This document shows positions 1 through 4,836 of a stretch of DNA of 5,272 bases, piece by piece (positions within the stretch are counted from its first letter, which is position 1; every line of letters begins with the position of its first letter). This DNA is from Cycloclasticus sp. (GTDB taxonomy: Bacteria > Pseudomonadota > Gammaproteobacteria > Methylococcales > Cycloclasticaceae). Location of the stretch: contig JAESRY010000078.1 in NCBI GenBank assembly GCA_016764415.1, positions 7,132 to 12,403 of the forward strand, in the 5' to 3' direction. The notes beneath the pieces were generated by a model that worked only from the letters and a program-made list of their open reading frames with translations, made no database searches and was not told the origin of the DNA. A program made the position numbers and the translations under genes.

Positions 1-246
1 ACCGTTGGACTGCACGCTAATGGTATCGCCGGTAATGCTGATAATATCGCTACACGGTAAGCCAATAATCGAATAGCGCCCCCAGTTCTCACCGCCTTGG
101 ACGGATTCAAATAAATAGCTATAGGGCTGATTCGCCAACTTCATATAGGCGCTTAGTGGCGTTTCCAGATCGGCCAAGATGGTTTTCATCAGGGGTATTT
201 TATTGTAGCCCTGATCGGCATAGTGTTTGAATTGTTCGGGTGTCAT
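1..246 (-). CDS. trpE: Anthranilate synthase component I (TrpE), N-terminal part, cut by the window edge
   Basis: TrpE converts chorismate to anthranilate, the first committed step of tryptophan synthesis, using ammonia supplied by the TrpG glutamine amidotransferase subunit. Only the first 82 codons are present; the frame is open to the left edge. The N-terminal domain is recognisable: residues around 11-20 (QGYNKIPL), then ETPLSAYMKL, and the strongly conserved block SYLFESVQGGENWGRYSIIG at about 43-62. In this family the SYLxES stretch belongs to the allosteric tryptophan-binding site, so feedback inhibition is expected. The ATG at 246-244 is chosen because AAGAGA lies seven bases upstream; a GTG immediately before it (249-247) is in frame but sits too close to that site. 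It follows gph in the same direction after a 130-base gap, the order known from Pseudomonas. The catalytic chorismate-binding domain lies outside the window. Confidence 0.95.
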   Translation of the reverse strand, partial: MTPEQFKHYADQGYNKIPLMKTILADLETPLSAYMKLANQPYSYLFESVQGGENWGRYSIIGLPCSDIISITGDTISVQSNG

Positions 247-253
247 CACGCGG

Positions 254-259
254 TCTCTT
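254..259 (-). promoter_or_regulatory. Ribosome binding site of trpE
   Basis: AAGAGA on the minus strand, seven bases before the ATG at 246-244. It favours this ATG over the adjacent in-frame GTG. Confidence 0.5.
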
Positions 260-286
260 AATTACTTCATCAATGGGGATTGCTTT

Positions 287-304
287 CGGTTACTGCTTTA
301 ACCG
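287..304 (-). promoter_or_regulatory. Hairpin in the gph-trpE gap, possible trp attenuator element
   Basis: On the minus strand CGGTTA and TAACCG form a perfect 6-bp stem around a 6-base loop. It is not followed by a T-run, so it is not a standard intrinsic terminator. Its upstream arm contains the stop codon (300-298) of the candidate leader peptide at 298-375 and begins five bases after that peptide's only Trp codon. A ribosome stalled on the Trp codon would cover the upstream arm. A role in trpE control is inference from position and from known trpE attenuation in pseudomonads. Confidence 0.3.
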
Positions 305-375
305 GTCCGCCATCGCTGTTCATTACACCCTGAAACCAACACAGCAATACGCTTTTCTTGAATGAACCTGCGCAT
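298..375 (-). CDS. Candidate 25-residue leader peptide upstream of trpE
   Basis: This short frame starts with ATG one base after the gph stop (TAATATG) and ends with TAA inside the hairpin at 287-304. An AGGCGG sequence (387-382), one base off the ideal AGGAGG, lies six bases before the ATG inside the end of gph, which is a better site than most genes here have. The product is basic, beginning MRRFIQEKR, and carries a single Trp at residue 22 followed by RTG. Classical trp leader peptides usually have two or more adjacent Trp codons, so this is an atypical candidate. It could also be a chance frame: 25 codons is short. Confidence 0.35.
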   Translation of the reverse strand: MRRFIQEKRIAVLVSGCNEQRWRTG

Positions 376-376
376 A

Positions 377-1069
377 TTATGCCGCCTGCGTAAGCAATTG
401 GTTTATTTCAGAAAAGTGGCTGATGACCACATCTGCGCCCATTTGATGAACATCGTCGTCGCCATGATAACCATAGTCCACACATACAGAATAAAAACCG
501 GCTGCTTTTGCTGCATCGATATCATTCACCGAATCACCCACCATAATAGCTAGCGATGGCTCAACATTAAAGCTCTTAGCCACTTCGAGTAATGGCATCG
601 GGTGCGGCTTTCTTTCTTCGTACGTATCGCCACACACCACTTTATCAAACAGGTTCGCCAAACCTATTTGTTCTAATAGCGGCAACGTAAACTGCGTAGG
701 TTTATTGGTAATGCAGGCCAATATAATGCCGGCATTTTTTAATCCAACGAGAGTCTGTTCAACCTGCGCATACAAAACGCTGTCGCAGTTTAAGTGCTCG
801 GCATAGTGCTTTAGAAACAAGGGGTAGGCTTTTTCAAAAATATCATCGGGCACATCGCCCTTAACATCACCAGATAAGGCACGCTTCACTAACACGCGCG
901 CGCCATTACCAATCCAACCGCGTACTTGCTCTTGCTTCTGGGTAGGTAAGTTTAATTCTGCCAATGTTAACTGCACAGCTTTTGCCAAATCTGGCACGCT
1001 GTCCAATAAGGTGCCGTCCAAATCGAACGCCATCAATTTTACTTGGCAATTGTCACGCAGTGCTTTCAA
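377..1069 (-). CDS. gph: Phosphoglycolate phosphatase, HAD superfamily
   Basis: Gph dephosphorylates 2-phosphoglycolate, formed during DNA 3'-end repair and oxygenase side reactions, to glycolate in the cytosol. All four HAD motifs are visible: motif [10 protein letters not shown] with nucleophile Asp16 and acid/base Asp18, motif II Thr121 in ITNKP, motif III Lys154 in RKPHP, and motif IV GDSVND with Asp179 and Asp183. The insert between motifs I and II is the helical cap of the Gph subfamily ([14 protein letters not shown], about 52-65). At 230 residues the length is normal. The start is a TTG that overlaps the rpe stop in TTGA, with AAGG seven bases upstream; the alternative ATG at codon 13 lacks a good site and would leave only two residues before the conserved FDLDGT strand. 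The overlap implies translational coupling with rpe. Other HAD phosphatase substrates cannot be excluded, but gene order strongly supports Gph. Confidence 0.94.
   Translation of the reverse strand: MKALRDNCQVKLMAFDLDGTLLDSVPDLAKAVQLTLAELNLPTQKQEQVRGWIGNGARVLVKRALSGDVKGDVPDDIFEKAYPLFLKHYAEHLNCDSVLYAQVEQTLVGLKNAGIILACITNKPTQFTLPLLEQIGLANLFDKVVCGDTYEERKPHPMPLLEVAKSFNVEPSLAIMVGDSVNDIDAAKAAGFYSVCVDYGYHGDDDVHQMGADVVISHFSEINQLLTQAA
382..387 (-). promoter_or_regulatory. Ribosome binding site of the candidate trpE leader peptide
   Basis: AGGCGG on the minus strand, inside the last codons of gph, six bases before the ATG at 375-373. It is the main evidence that the small frame at 298-375 is translated. 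Confidence 0.35.
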
Positions 1070-1740
1070 TTAGTCGCCTTGGCTATTTGCGCACGCATAT
1101 CTGTAATTGTTTTGGCGTAATCATCGGTATTAAAAATAGCCGAACCAGCGACAAACATATCCGCACCCGCAGCAGCAATTTCACCAATATTATTAACTTT
1201 CACACCACCATCCACTTCAAGGCGAATATCGAAACCGCTTTCATCAATACGTTTGCGAACCTGACGTAACTTATCCAACGTGGCAGGAATAAACGACTGT
1301 CCACCAAAACCGGGGTTCACCGACATCAATAAAATAACATCCACCTTATCCATCACGTAATCCAAATAACTTAGTGGCGTGGCTGGATTAAACACAAGTC
1401 CAGACTGGCAACCCAACTCACGAACCAAGCCCAAACTCCGGTCAATATGTGCTGATGCTTCTGGGTGAAAAGTAATAATGCTTGCACCCGCCTTAGCAAA
1501 GTCGGGAATAATGCGATCAACCGGCTCAACCATTAAATGCACATCAATAGGTGCAGTTACACCGTGGTTACGCAACGCCTCACAAACTAACGGGCCTATG
1601 GTTAAATTAGGCACATAATGATTATCCATCACGTCAAAATGCACCACATCGGCACCGGCTATTAAGACGTTATCCACTTCTTCACCCAAGCGGGCAAAAT
1701 CGGCAGACAAAATAGAGGGGGCAATAAGTGGCGTTTTCAT
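1066..1740 (-). CDS. rpe: Ribulose-phosphate 3-epimerase
   Basis: Rpe interconverts D-ribulose 5-phosphate and D-xylulose 5-phosphate in the pentose phosphate pathway. The 224-residue protein is a complete single-domain TIM barrel of usual length. Family motifs occur in order: [13 protein letters not shown] (6-18, with Ser9), [13 protein letters not shown] (33-45) carrying metal ligand His34 and catalytic Asp36, DVHLMVEP with His68, [14 protein letters not shown] (137-150) in the phosphate-binding region, and LEVDGGV (174-180) with second catalytic Asp177, ending in AGSAIF. Nothing key is missing. The ATG start gives the conserved N-terminus; only a weak purine stretch (AAAGA) precedes it. 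It is followed directly by gph with a four-base overlap. Upstream lies a leader dense in inverted repeats, so expression may be controlled there or start at an unseen promoter; co-transcription with the DUF2835 gene is also possible. Confidence 0.97.
   Translation of the reverse strand: MKTPLIAPSILSADFARLGEEVDNVLIAGADVVHFDVMDNHYVPNLTIGPLVCEALRNHGVTAPIDVHLMVEPVDRIIPDFAKAGASIITFHPEASAHIDRSLGLVRELGCQSGLVFNPATPLSYLDYVMDKVDVILLMSVNPGFGGQSFIPATLDKLRQVRKRIDESGFDIRLEVDGGVKVNNIGEIAAAGADMFVAGSAIFNTDDYAKTITDMRAQIAKATN
1075..1080 (-). promoter_or_regulatory. Ribosome binding site supporting the TTG start of gph
   Basis: AAGGCG on the minus strand, inside the last codons of rpe. The AAGG core lies seven bases before the TTG at 1069-1067, which is why that start was preferred to the ATG at codon 13. 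Confidence 0.5.
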
Positions 1741-1761
1741 GTCATGAGTCTTTAATAATAA

Positions 1762-1799
1762 AGGTGAAAGGGTACCCGAAATTGCAATTTATTTCACCT
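1762..1799 (-). promoter_or_regulatory. Hairpin with U-rich tail just upstream of rpe, possible attenuator or operator
   Basis: AGGTGAAA (minus 1799-1792) pairs perfectly with TTTCACCT (minus 1769-1762), an 8-bp stem. On the minus strand it is followed by TTATTATTAAA, 10 to 20 bases before the rpe ATG. The 22-base loop itself contains two perfect palindromes, AAATTGCAATTT (1779-1790) and GGGTACCC (1770-1777), so alternative folding or protein binding is equally possible. The long loop and interrupted U-tract make it a weak terminator. Its function is not known. Confidence 0.3.
1770..1790. repeat. Two adjacent perfect palindromes upstream of rpe
   Basis: GGGTACCC (1770-1777, 8 bp) and AAATTGCAATTT (1779-1790, 12 bp) are separated by one base and both sit in the loop of the larger inverted repeat. 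Dyads of this kind are often dimeric regulator sites. I do not recognise the regulator. Confidence 0.5.
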
Positions 1800-1822
1800 G
1801 AATTGCCAGCTATACCTCTCTT

Positions 1823-1894
1823 TTACAGGTGGGCACCTCTATTAATTGTCTTTTCGCACGATTTCAGCGTTAGATGAACTTTTTCGATCCTCAT
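1823..1894 (-). CDS. Possible 23-residue leader peptide upstream of rpe (weak)
   Basis: A short frame from ATG (1894-1892) to TAA (1825-1823) begins MRIEKVHLTL. Its last codons (GGT GCC CAC CTG TAA) lie inside the AGGTG/CACCT dyad at 1827-1838, an arrangement seen in ribosome-controlled attenuators. There is no clear ribosome binding site and no run of one amino acid that would sense a particular tRNA. A stop-free run of this length is common by chance, so the call is tentative. Confidence 0.12.
   Translation of the reverse strand: MRIEKVHLTLKSCEKTINRGAHL
1827..1838. repeat. AGGTG-gg-CACCT inverted repeat
   Basis: A perfect 5-bp dyad with a 2-base centre. The same AGGTG/CACCT word occurs twice more nearby (1762-1766 and 1795-1799), giving four half-sites within 77 bases of the rpe leader. 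As RNA the 2-base centre is too tight for all five pairs, so a DNA-binding site or a 4-bp stem is more realistic. Confidence 0.4.
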
Positions 1895-1897
1895 CTA
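1871..1897. repeat. TAGATGA...TCATCTA inverted repeat
   Basis: A perfect 7-bp inverted repeat with a 13-base centre in the DUF2835-rpe gap. No T-run follows on either strand, so it is not an obvious terminator. A shorter one, GTTCT-CAAA-AGAAC, follows at 1914-1927. The rest of this gap (1741-1982) shows no convincing promoter for rpe. Confidence 0.35.
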
Positions 1898-1982
1898 CCA
1901 CATGTACACAGCAGTTCTCAAAAGAACCTCCGTCCAAATGGCATACTAGCGCTCAAACGAAAACCCCACTTAATAAAATCAC

Positions 1983-2210
1983 CTAGCTTAGCTGTTTAAT
2001 CGATAAAAACTTCTGCTCCGCACTAATTTCCATTTCAAACACACCGTATATTCCATCGTGCGTTAAAAACTGGCGCACCTTATCTGCTGGAAACTCTATC
2101 CGTCTGCCGTCGATCGAAACCGTCGAAATATTCTTCGCATAGCCTTTATAAACAGCCAAATAAACCTCTGACGGCATGGCTAATTTAAAGATAAGGCGTT
2201 CGTTTTTCAT
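1983..2210 (-). CDS. Small conserved DUF2835 family protein, function unknown
   Basis: A 75-residue soluble protein without signal peptide or membrane segment. It matches what I recall of DUF2835 (PF11197), small proteins of gammaproteobacteria: an initial beta-rich part ending in YLAVYKGYAKN (17-27), then the signature DGRRIEFPA (34-42) and FLTHDGIYGVFEM (48-60), then a short C-terminal strand. Length is typical. No catalytic residues or function are known to me. The ATG start gives the whole conserved domain, but no good ribosome binding site precedes it, and a -10-like TAGAAT ends six bases before the ATG, so the mRNA might be leaderless. It lies divergent to the hydrolase operon and 242 bases upstream of rpe in the same direction. 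Confidence 0.85.
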   Translation of the reverse strand: MKNERLIFKLAMPSEVYLAVYKGYAKNISTVSIDGRRIEFPADKVRQFLTHDGIYGVFEMEISAEQKFLSIKQLS

Positions 2211-2216
2211 GCCGTA

Positions 2217-2245
2217 ATTCTACCCCGAAAGACCTCATATTTCAT
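2217..2245 (-). promoter_or_regulatory. Weak candidate promoter of the DUF2835 gene
   Basis: Minus-strand ATGAAA (2245-2240, four of six bases of TTGACA), a 17-base spacer, then TAGAAT (2222-2217, five of six bases of TATAAT). Transcription would start about at the ATG (2210), giving a leaderless message, consistent with the missing ribosome binding site. It is a pattern match only. Confidence 0.25.
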
Positions 2246-2296
2246 CGTATCGACTATCGACAAACACCATCTTTTAGATGACCTCACAAAGTTATC

Positions 2297-2325
2297 GTGA
2301 CACTGGCTTTTTTCTGCCGTCTAAT
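2297..2325 (+). promoter_or_regulatory. Probable sigma-70 promoter of the five-gene plus-strand operon
   Basis: GTGACA (2297-2302, five of six bases of TTGACA), an exact 17-base spacer, and TCTAAT (2320-2325, five of six bases of TATAAT). The expected transcription start near 2332 gives a leader of about 35 bases before the ATG at 2367. It is the best promoter match in the window and lies in the divergent gap where one is needed. Confidence 0.55.
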
Positions 2326-2366
2326 GCACCATAAACAATTCTTCGAATCGACATACGTGACTTTTT

Positions 2367-3170
2367 ATGCGGCGCCCCTTTTTACTTTTTTTAGCACTGA
2401 CTTTTAGCTTATTACTAAGCCCGTTCTCGCTTGCAGCGGATTTGGAACGAGAAAAGCGCATCGCTGAGAACATTAAAAACAGTATTATCATCGGTGAAGT
2501 TGTTACCTTAAAAGCTGGTGGCACAGAGTTTCTTGCCCTAATTGATAATGAAGAACCCGAAATCATTCACGGTAGCGTTATTATTTTGCATGGTATGGGT
2601 TCAAACCCAAATGCGCCCCATGTCATTCACCCACTTCGCAGCCAGTTAGCCGATTTGGGCTGGGTAACGGCAGCCATTCAATTGCCTTTAGCTTCAAAAA
2701 ATTCAAGCATTGAAGAAAATTTGGCGCTGATAAAAGAAAGTGCTCCTCGCATTCAAGCCGCCTTAAGCTATATGCAAGAAAACTACAAAAATCGCCCCTG
2801 TGTTATCGTCGCTCATAGCCTCGGTGCAATGATGGCTACTTCCTTCATAGCTGAACAAAAACAACTAACTTGCGATGCATTAGTGCTGATTGGCCTACCT
2901 TCTTTACCGTCAGATTTACCGGAAGCCAACTCAATAGAATTATTAAAAAGCATCACCATTCCAATACTCGATATTTACGGTAGCCAAGATTTAGCCAGCG
3001 TAACAACACCCGCACCAATACGAAAATCAGCCTTAATGAAAAACAACCCGTTAAACAGGCAAACTGTTATTTCAGGTGCTAACCATGCTTTTTCTGGACT
3101 CGAAGAAACGCTATCTCGCTCGATACACAGCTGGCTTACCTATCGATTCAAACCAACCAATAACCAATAA
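2367..3170 (+). CDS. Exported alpha/beta hydrolase, DUF3530-like
   Basis: A 267-residue protein with a signal peptide: MRR, a hydrophobic stretch 5-22, and a likely cleavage after Ala23 or Ala24, without a lipobox cysteine, so a periplasmic product is expected. The mature part has an alpha/beta hydrolase layout: strand plus oxyanion loop VIILHGMGSNP (71-81), the block HVIHPLRSQLADLGWVTAAI (85-104), which resembles DUF3530 proteins of pseudomonads, nucleophile elbow VAHSLGA (148-154) with Ser151, acid candidate Asp208 in IYGSQD, and His240 in GANHAF. The elbow has Ala where GxSxG has Gly. Substrate is unknown; an esterase, lipase-like or peptidase role fits equally. The ATG is the first possible start after an in-frame TGA (2358-2360), though its ribosome binding site is poor. 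It is the first gene of the operon, and its stop codon merges with the next gene's ribosome binding site. Confidence 0.85.
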   Translation: MRRPFLLFLALTFSLLLSPFSLAADLEREKRIAENIKNSIIIGEVVTLKAGGTEFLALIDNEEPEIIHGSVIILHGMGSNPNAPHVIHPLRSQLADLGWVTAAIQLPLASKNSSIEENLALIKESAPRIQAALSYMQENYKNRPCVIVAHSLGAMMATSFIAEQKQLTCDALVLIGLPSLPSDLPEANSIELLKSITIPILDIYGSQDLASVTTPAPIRKSALMKNNPLNRQTVISGANHAFSGLEETLSRSIHSWLTYRFKPTNNQ

Positions 3171-3174
3171 GGAA
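3169..3174 (+). promoter_or_regulatory. Ribosome binding site of the CopD-like gene
   Basis: AAGGAA overlaps the TAA stop of the hydrolase gene and lies four bases before the ATG at 3179. It fixes that start and indicates coupled translation. Confidence 0.65.
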
Positions 3175-3178
3175 CACC

Positions 3179-3643
3179 ATGATCCCTCTAGCTATTAGCT
3201 TACACGTACTATCTGCCGTTATTTGGGTTGGCGGAATGTTTTTCGCCTACCTCGTTTTACGCCCTATTGCAGCTGTTCAATTTGAACCGCCACAACGCCT
3301 TACGCTTTGGTCGAATGTGTTTTCAAAGTTTTTCCCTTGGGTCTGGGTGTCTGTTGTTTTACTGCTTGGCACCGGTTTTTGGCTTATCGCCCACAAATTT
3401 GGCGGCATGAAAAATGTAGCTGCGCATATTCATATAATGATGAGTGTTGGCATTATTATGACGCTACTTTTTATGCACTTATTTTTTGCACCAAGGCGAA
3501 AGTTAACTCAGGCCGTTATTGAACATAACTGGGAAGAAGCGGGCAAGCATTTGGCGCAAATACGCATGCTCATCGGTATCAATTTAATTTTAGGGCTTGG
3601 CGTTGTGGTTGTTGCAACGGGCGGCCGCTACCTATTCACCTAG
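3179..3643 (+). CDS. CopD-family integral membrane protein
   Basis: A 154-residue inner-membrane protein with four predicted helices at about 4-28, 55-72, 84-104 and 129-149. It resembles the short stand-alone CopD-family proteins of pseudomonads: LHVLSAVIWVGGMFFAYLVLRP in helix 1 with His9 and Trp16, FFPWVWVSVVLLLGTGFW, HIHIMM (83-88) at the start of helix 3, FFAPRRKL after helix 3, and RMLIGINLILGLGVVVVATG in helix 4. CopD domains are linked to copper uptake, and related four-helix proteins bind haem; His9, His83, His85 and His100 could be ligands here. That assignment is inference. Length is normal. A strong ribosome binding site supports the start. It follows the hydrolase by 8 bases and precedes the DUF445 gene by 30 bases. 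Confidence 0.85.
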   Translation: MIPLAISLHVLSAVIWVGGMFFAYLVLRPIAAVQFEPPQRLTLWSNVFSKFFPWVWVSVVLLLGTGFWLIAHKFGGMKNVAAHIHIMMSVGIIMTLLFMHLFFAPRRKLTQAVIEHNWEEAGKHLAQIRMLIGINLILGLGVVVVATGGRYLFT

Positions 3644-3673
3644 ACTCGATATATTCATATTATAAAGCCGATT

Positions 3674-4411
3674 ATGAGCCCTGAAGTAGCCCCCAGTTCA
3701 ATAAACAAAAGTCTGGTAACAAACCTTGTTGCCATTGGCATTATTGTCGCCAGCTTTTTTACCACGCAATACACAGAAAACATTCAAGCCATTGGCGTGT
3801 TTGCACTATCCGGCGCGGTAACAAATTGGATAGCCATACATATGTTGTTTGAAAAGGTGCCTTTGTTATACGGCTCTGGGGTTATTCCCGCGCACTTTGA
3901 AGAGTTTAAACGCGGTATTCAAGACCTCATTATGAAGCAGTTCTTCACCCAAGAAAACATCGAACGTTTCTTACAACGCGAGGAGAATTCCGCGCAGAAA
4001 CTGTTCAATGTAGATCCCTTATTAGACCGCCTTGATTACGACAAACTATTCCAAGGCCTTGTCGATGCCATTACCGAATCATCATTTGGTAATATGCTCG
4101 CTATGGTTGGCGGTGTTGATGCACTTACCCCGCTTAAAGAACCTTTTTGCAAAAAAATACGCGGTACCTTAGCTGAAATGACCGAAAGCGAAGCCTTTAT
4201 TGAAGCCATACACGAAGGCCTTAACGCTAACCAAATAAGCGGTGACTTAGTTAACGACATTGAAGAAATCGTTGAAAAACGGCTTAACGAACTAACCCCC
4301 GATATGGTCAAAGAAATCATTCAACGGATGATTAAAGAGCACCTCGGCTGGCTAGTGGTTTGGGGCGGCGTATTTGGCGGCCTTATTGGCTTGGGTTTCA
4401 GCCTACTATAA
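3674..4411 (+). CDS. DUF445 family membrane protein
   Basis: A 245-residue protein of the DUF445 family (PF04286), function unknown. The layout is typical of the short form: an N-terminal membrane helix at about 14-31, a second hydrophobic segment at about 37-58 leading into the signature GAVTNWIAIHMLFEKVP (47-63) and YGSGVIP (66-72), a long helical, charged middle (about 75-220), and a C-terminal membrane helix in GWLVVWGGVFGGLIGLGFSLL (225-245). The middle is likely coiled or helical-bundle structure on one side of the membrane. The ATG has only a weak AAAG six bases upstream; upstream sequence is AT-rich (TATTAT at 3658-3663), which could be a weak internal promoter. Its TAA stop is followed by one codon (GGC) and the in-frame ATG of the next gene. 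No enzymatic motif is visible. Confidence 0.88.
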   Translation: MSPEVAPSSINKSLVTNLVAIGIIVASFFTTQYTENIQAIGVFALSGAVTNWIAIHMLFEKVPLLYGSGVIPAHFEEFKRGIQDLIMKQFFTQENIERFLQREENSAQKLFNVDPLLDRLDYDKLFQGLVDAITESSFGNMLAMVGGVDALTPLKEPFCKKIRGTLAEMTESEAFIEAIHEGLNANQISGDLVNDIEEIVEKRLNELTPDMVKEIIQRMIKEHLGWLVVWGGVFGGLIGLGFSLL

Positions 4412-4414
4412 GGC

Positions 4415-4828
4415 ATGGTTTTTCAAGATTCCTTCACGGTATCTAACAACGGTCGAAGCACCGTAGAAATAACGCATCAAATCGCACAAATTATCCAACA
4501 CAGCCGAGTTCGCATCGGCACGTGCGAGGTATTTACTCACCATACCAGCGCATCACTCATTATTTGTGAAAATGCAGACCCGGATGTTCAGCGTGATTTA
4601 GAAGTCTATATGCAAGGTTTAGTAATTGATGGCGACCCGCGTTTTATTCACACACTTGAAGGCATTGACGATATGCCTGCACATATTAGAACCATCCTCA
4701 CCAACCCCAATTTATCCGCCCCCATTACGGATGGGAAATTGGCATTAGGTACCTGGCAAGGCATTTTTCTTTGGGAACATCGACTAGCGCCTCAACAACG
4801 GCAAATAACCGTTACCGTACACGGCTAA
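4415..4828 (+). CDS. yjbQ: YjbQ/UPF0047 family protein
   Basis: A 137-residue cytosolic protein of the UPF0047 (PF01894) family, complete and of usual length. Conserved family blocks are present: EVFTHHTSASLIICENADPD (38-57) with His42/His43, DMPAHIRTIL (86-95), and LGTWQGIFLWEHR (111-123) with Trp114, Glu121 and His122. Members can replace thiamine-phosphate synthase weakly in bacteria, hence the name 'secondary thiamine-phosphate synthase', but the physiological role is unsettled. The ATG lies in the same frame as the DUF445 gene, three bases after its TAA. The only purine-rich sequence (AAGG) is one base from the ATG, too close to work normally, so translation probably depends on ribosomes terminating on DUF445. 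No other start gives the full domain. Confidence 0.92.
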   Translation: MVFQDSFTVSNNGRSTVEITHQIAQIIQHSRVRIGTCEVFTHHTSASLIICENADPDVQRDLEVYMQGLVIDGDPRFIHTLEGIDDMPAHIRTILTNPNLSAPITDGKLALGTWQGIFLWEHRLAPQQRQITVTVHG

Positions 4829-4836
4829 TCTTTCGC

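Noticed and set aside
263..345. Second small minus-strand frame (ATG in TGTAATGAAC, ending just before trpE) in the gph-trpE gap
   Set aside because: Only 17 codons from its ATG with no Trp codon in that part; the overlapping frame at 298-375 has the better ribosome binding site.
362..553. Plus-strand open frame of 63 codons opposite the end of gph
   Set aside because: It lies antisense to gph, which has complete HAD motifs, and shows no family features.
964..1269. Plus-strand open frame of 101 codons across the gph/rpe junction
   Set aside because: It is antisense to two well-recognised genes and its product resembles nothing known to me.
1755..1760. TATTAT as a -10 element for rpe on the minus strand
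   Set aside because: No -35 match at 16-18 bases and the leader would be only about eight bases; the T-rich tract also fits the hairpin tail.
1874..1999. Plus-strand 41-codon frame in the DUF2835-rpe gap
   Set aside because: No ribosome binding site, no promoter, overlap with the DUF2835 3' end and a low-complexity basic product; most likely chance.
2321..2566. Minus-strand 81-codon frame opposite the hydrolase start
   Set aside because: It overlaps the plus-strand promoter and the signal-peptide region of the hydrolase; its composition reflects the complement of that hydrophobic coding stretch.
3228..3522. Two alternative plus-strand frames inside the CopD-like gene
   Set aside because: They are out of frame with a clear four-helix membrane protein that has its own ribosome binding site.
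3635..3663. Internal promoter before DUF445 (TTCACC, 17 bases, TATTAT)
   Set aside because: The -35 match is poor (four of six), the transcript start would fall within a few bases of the ATG, and AT-rich gaps give such matches by chance.
4036..4320. Minus-strand 94-codon frame opposite the DUF445 gene
   Set aside because: Ser-rich product typical of the complement of a charged helical coding region; no start signals.
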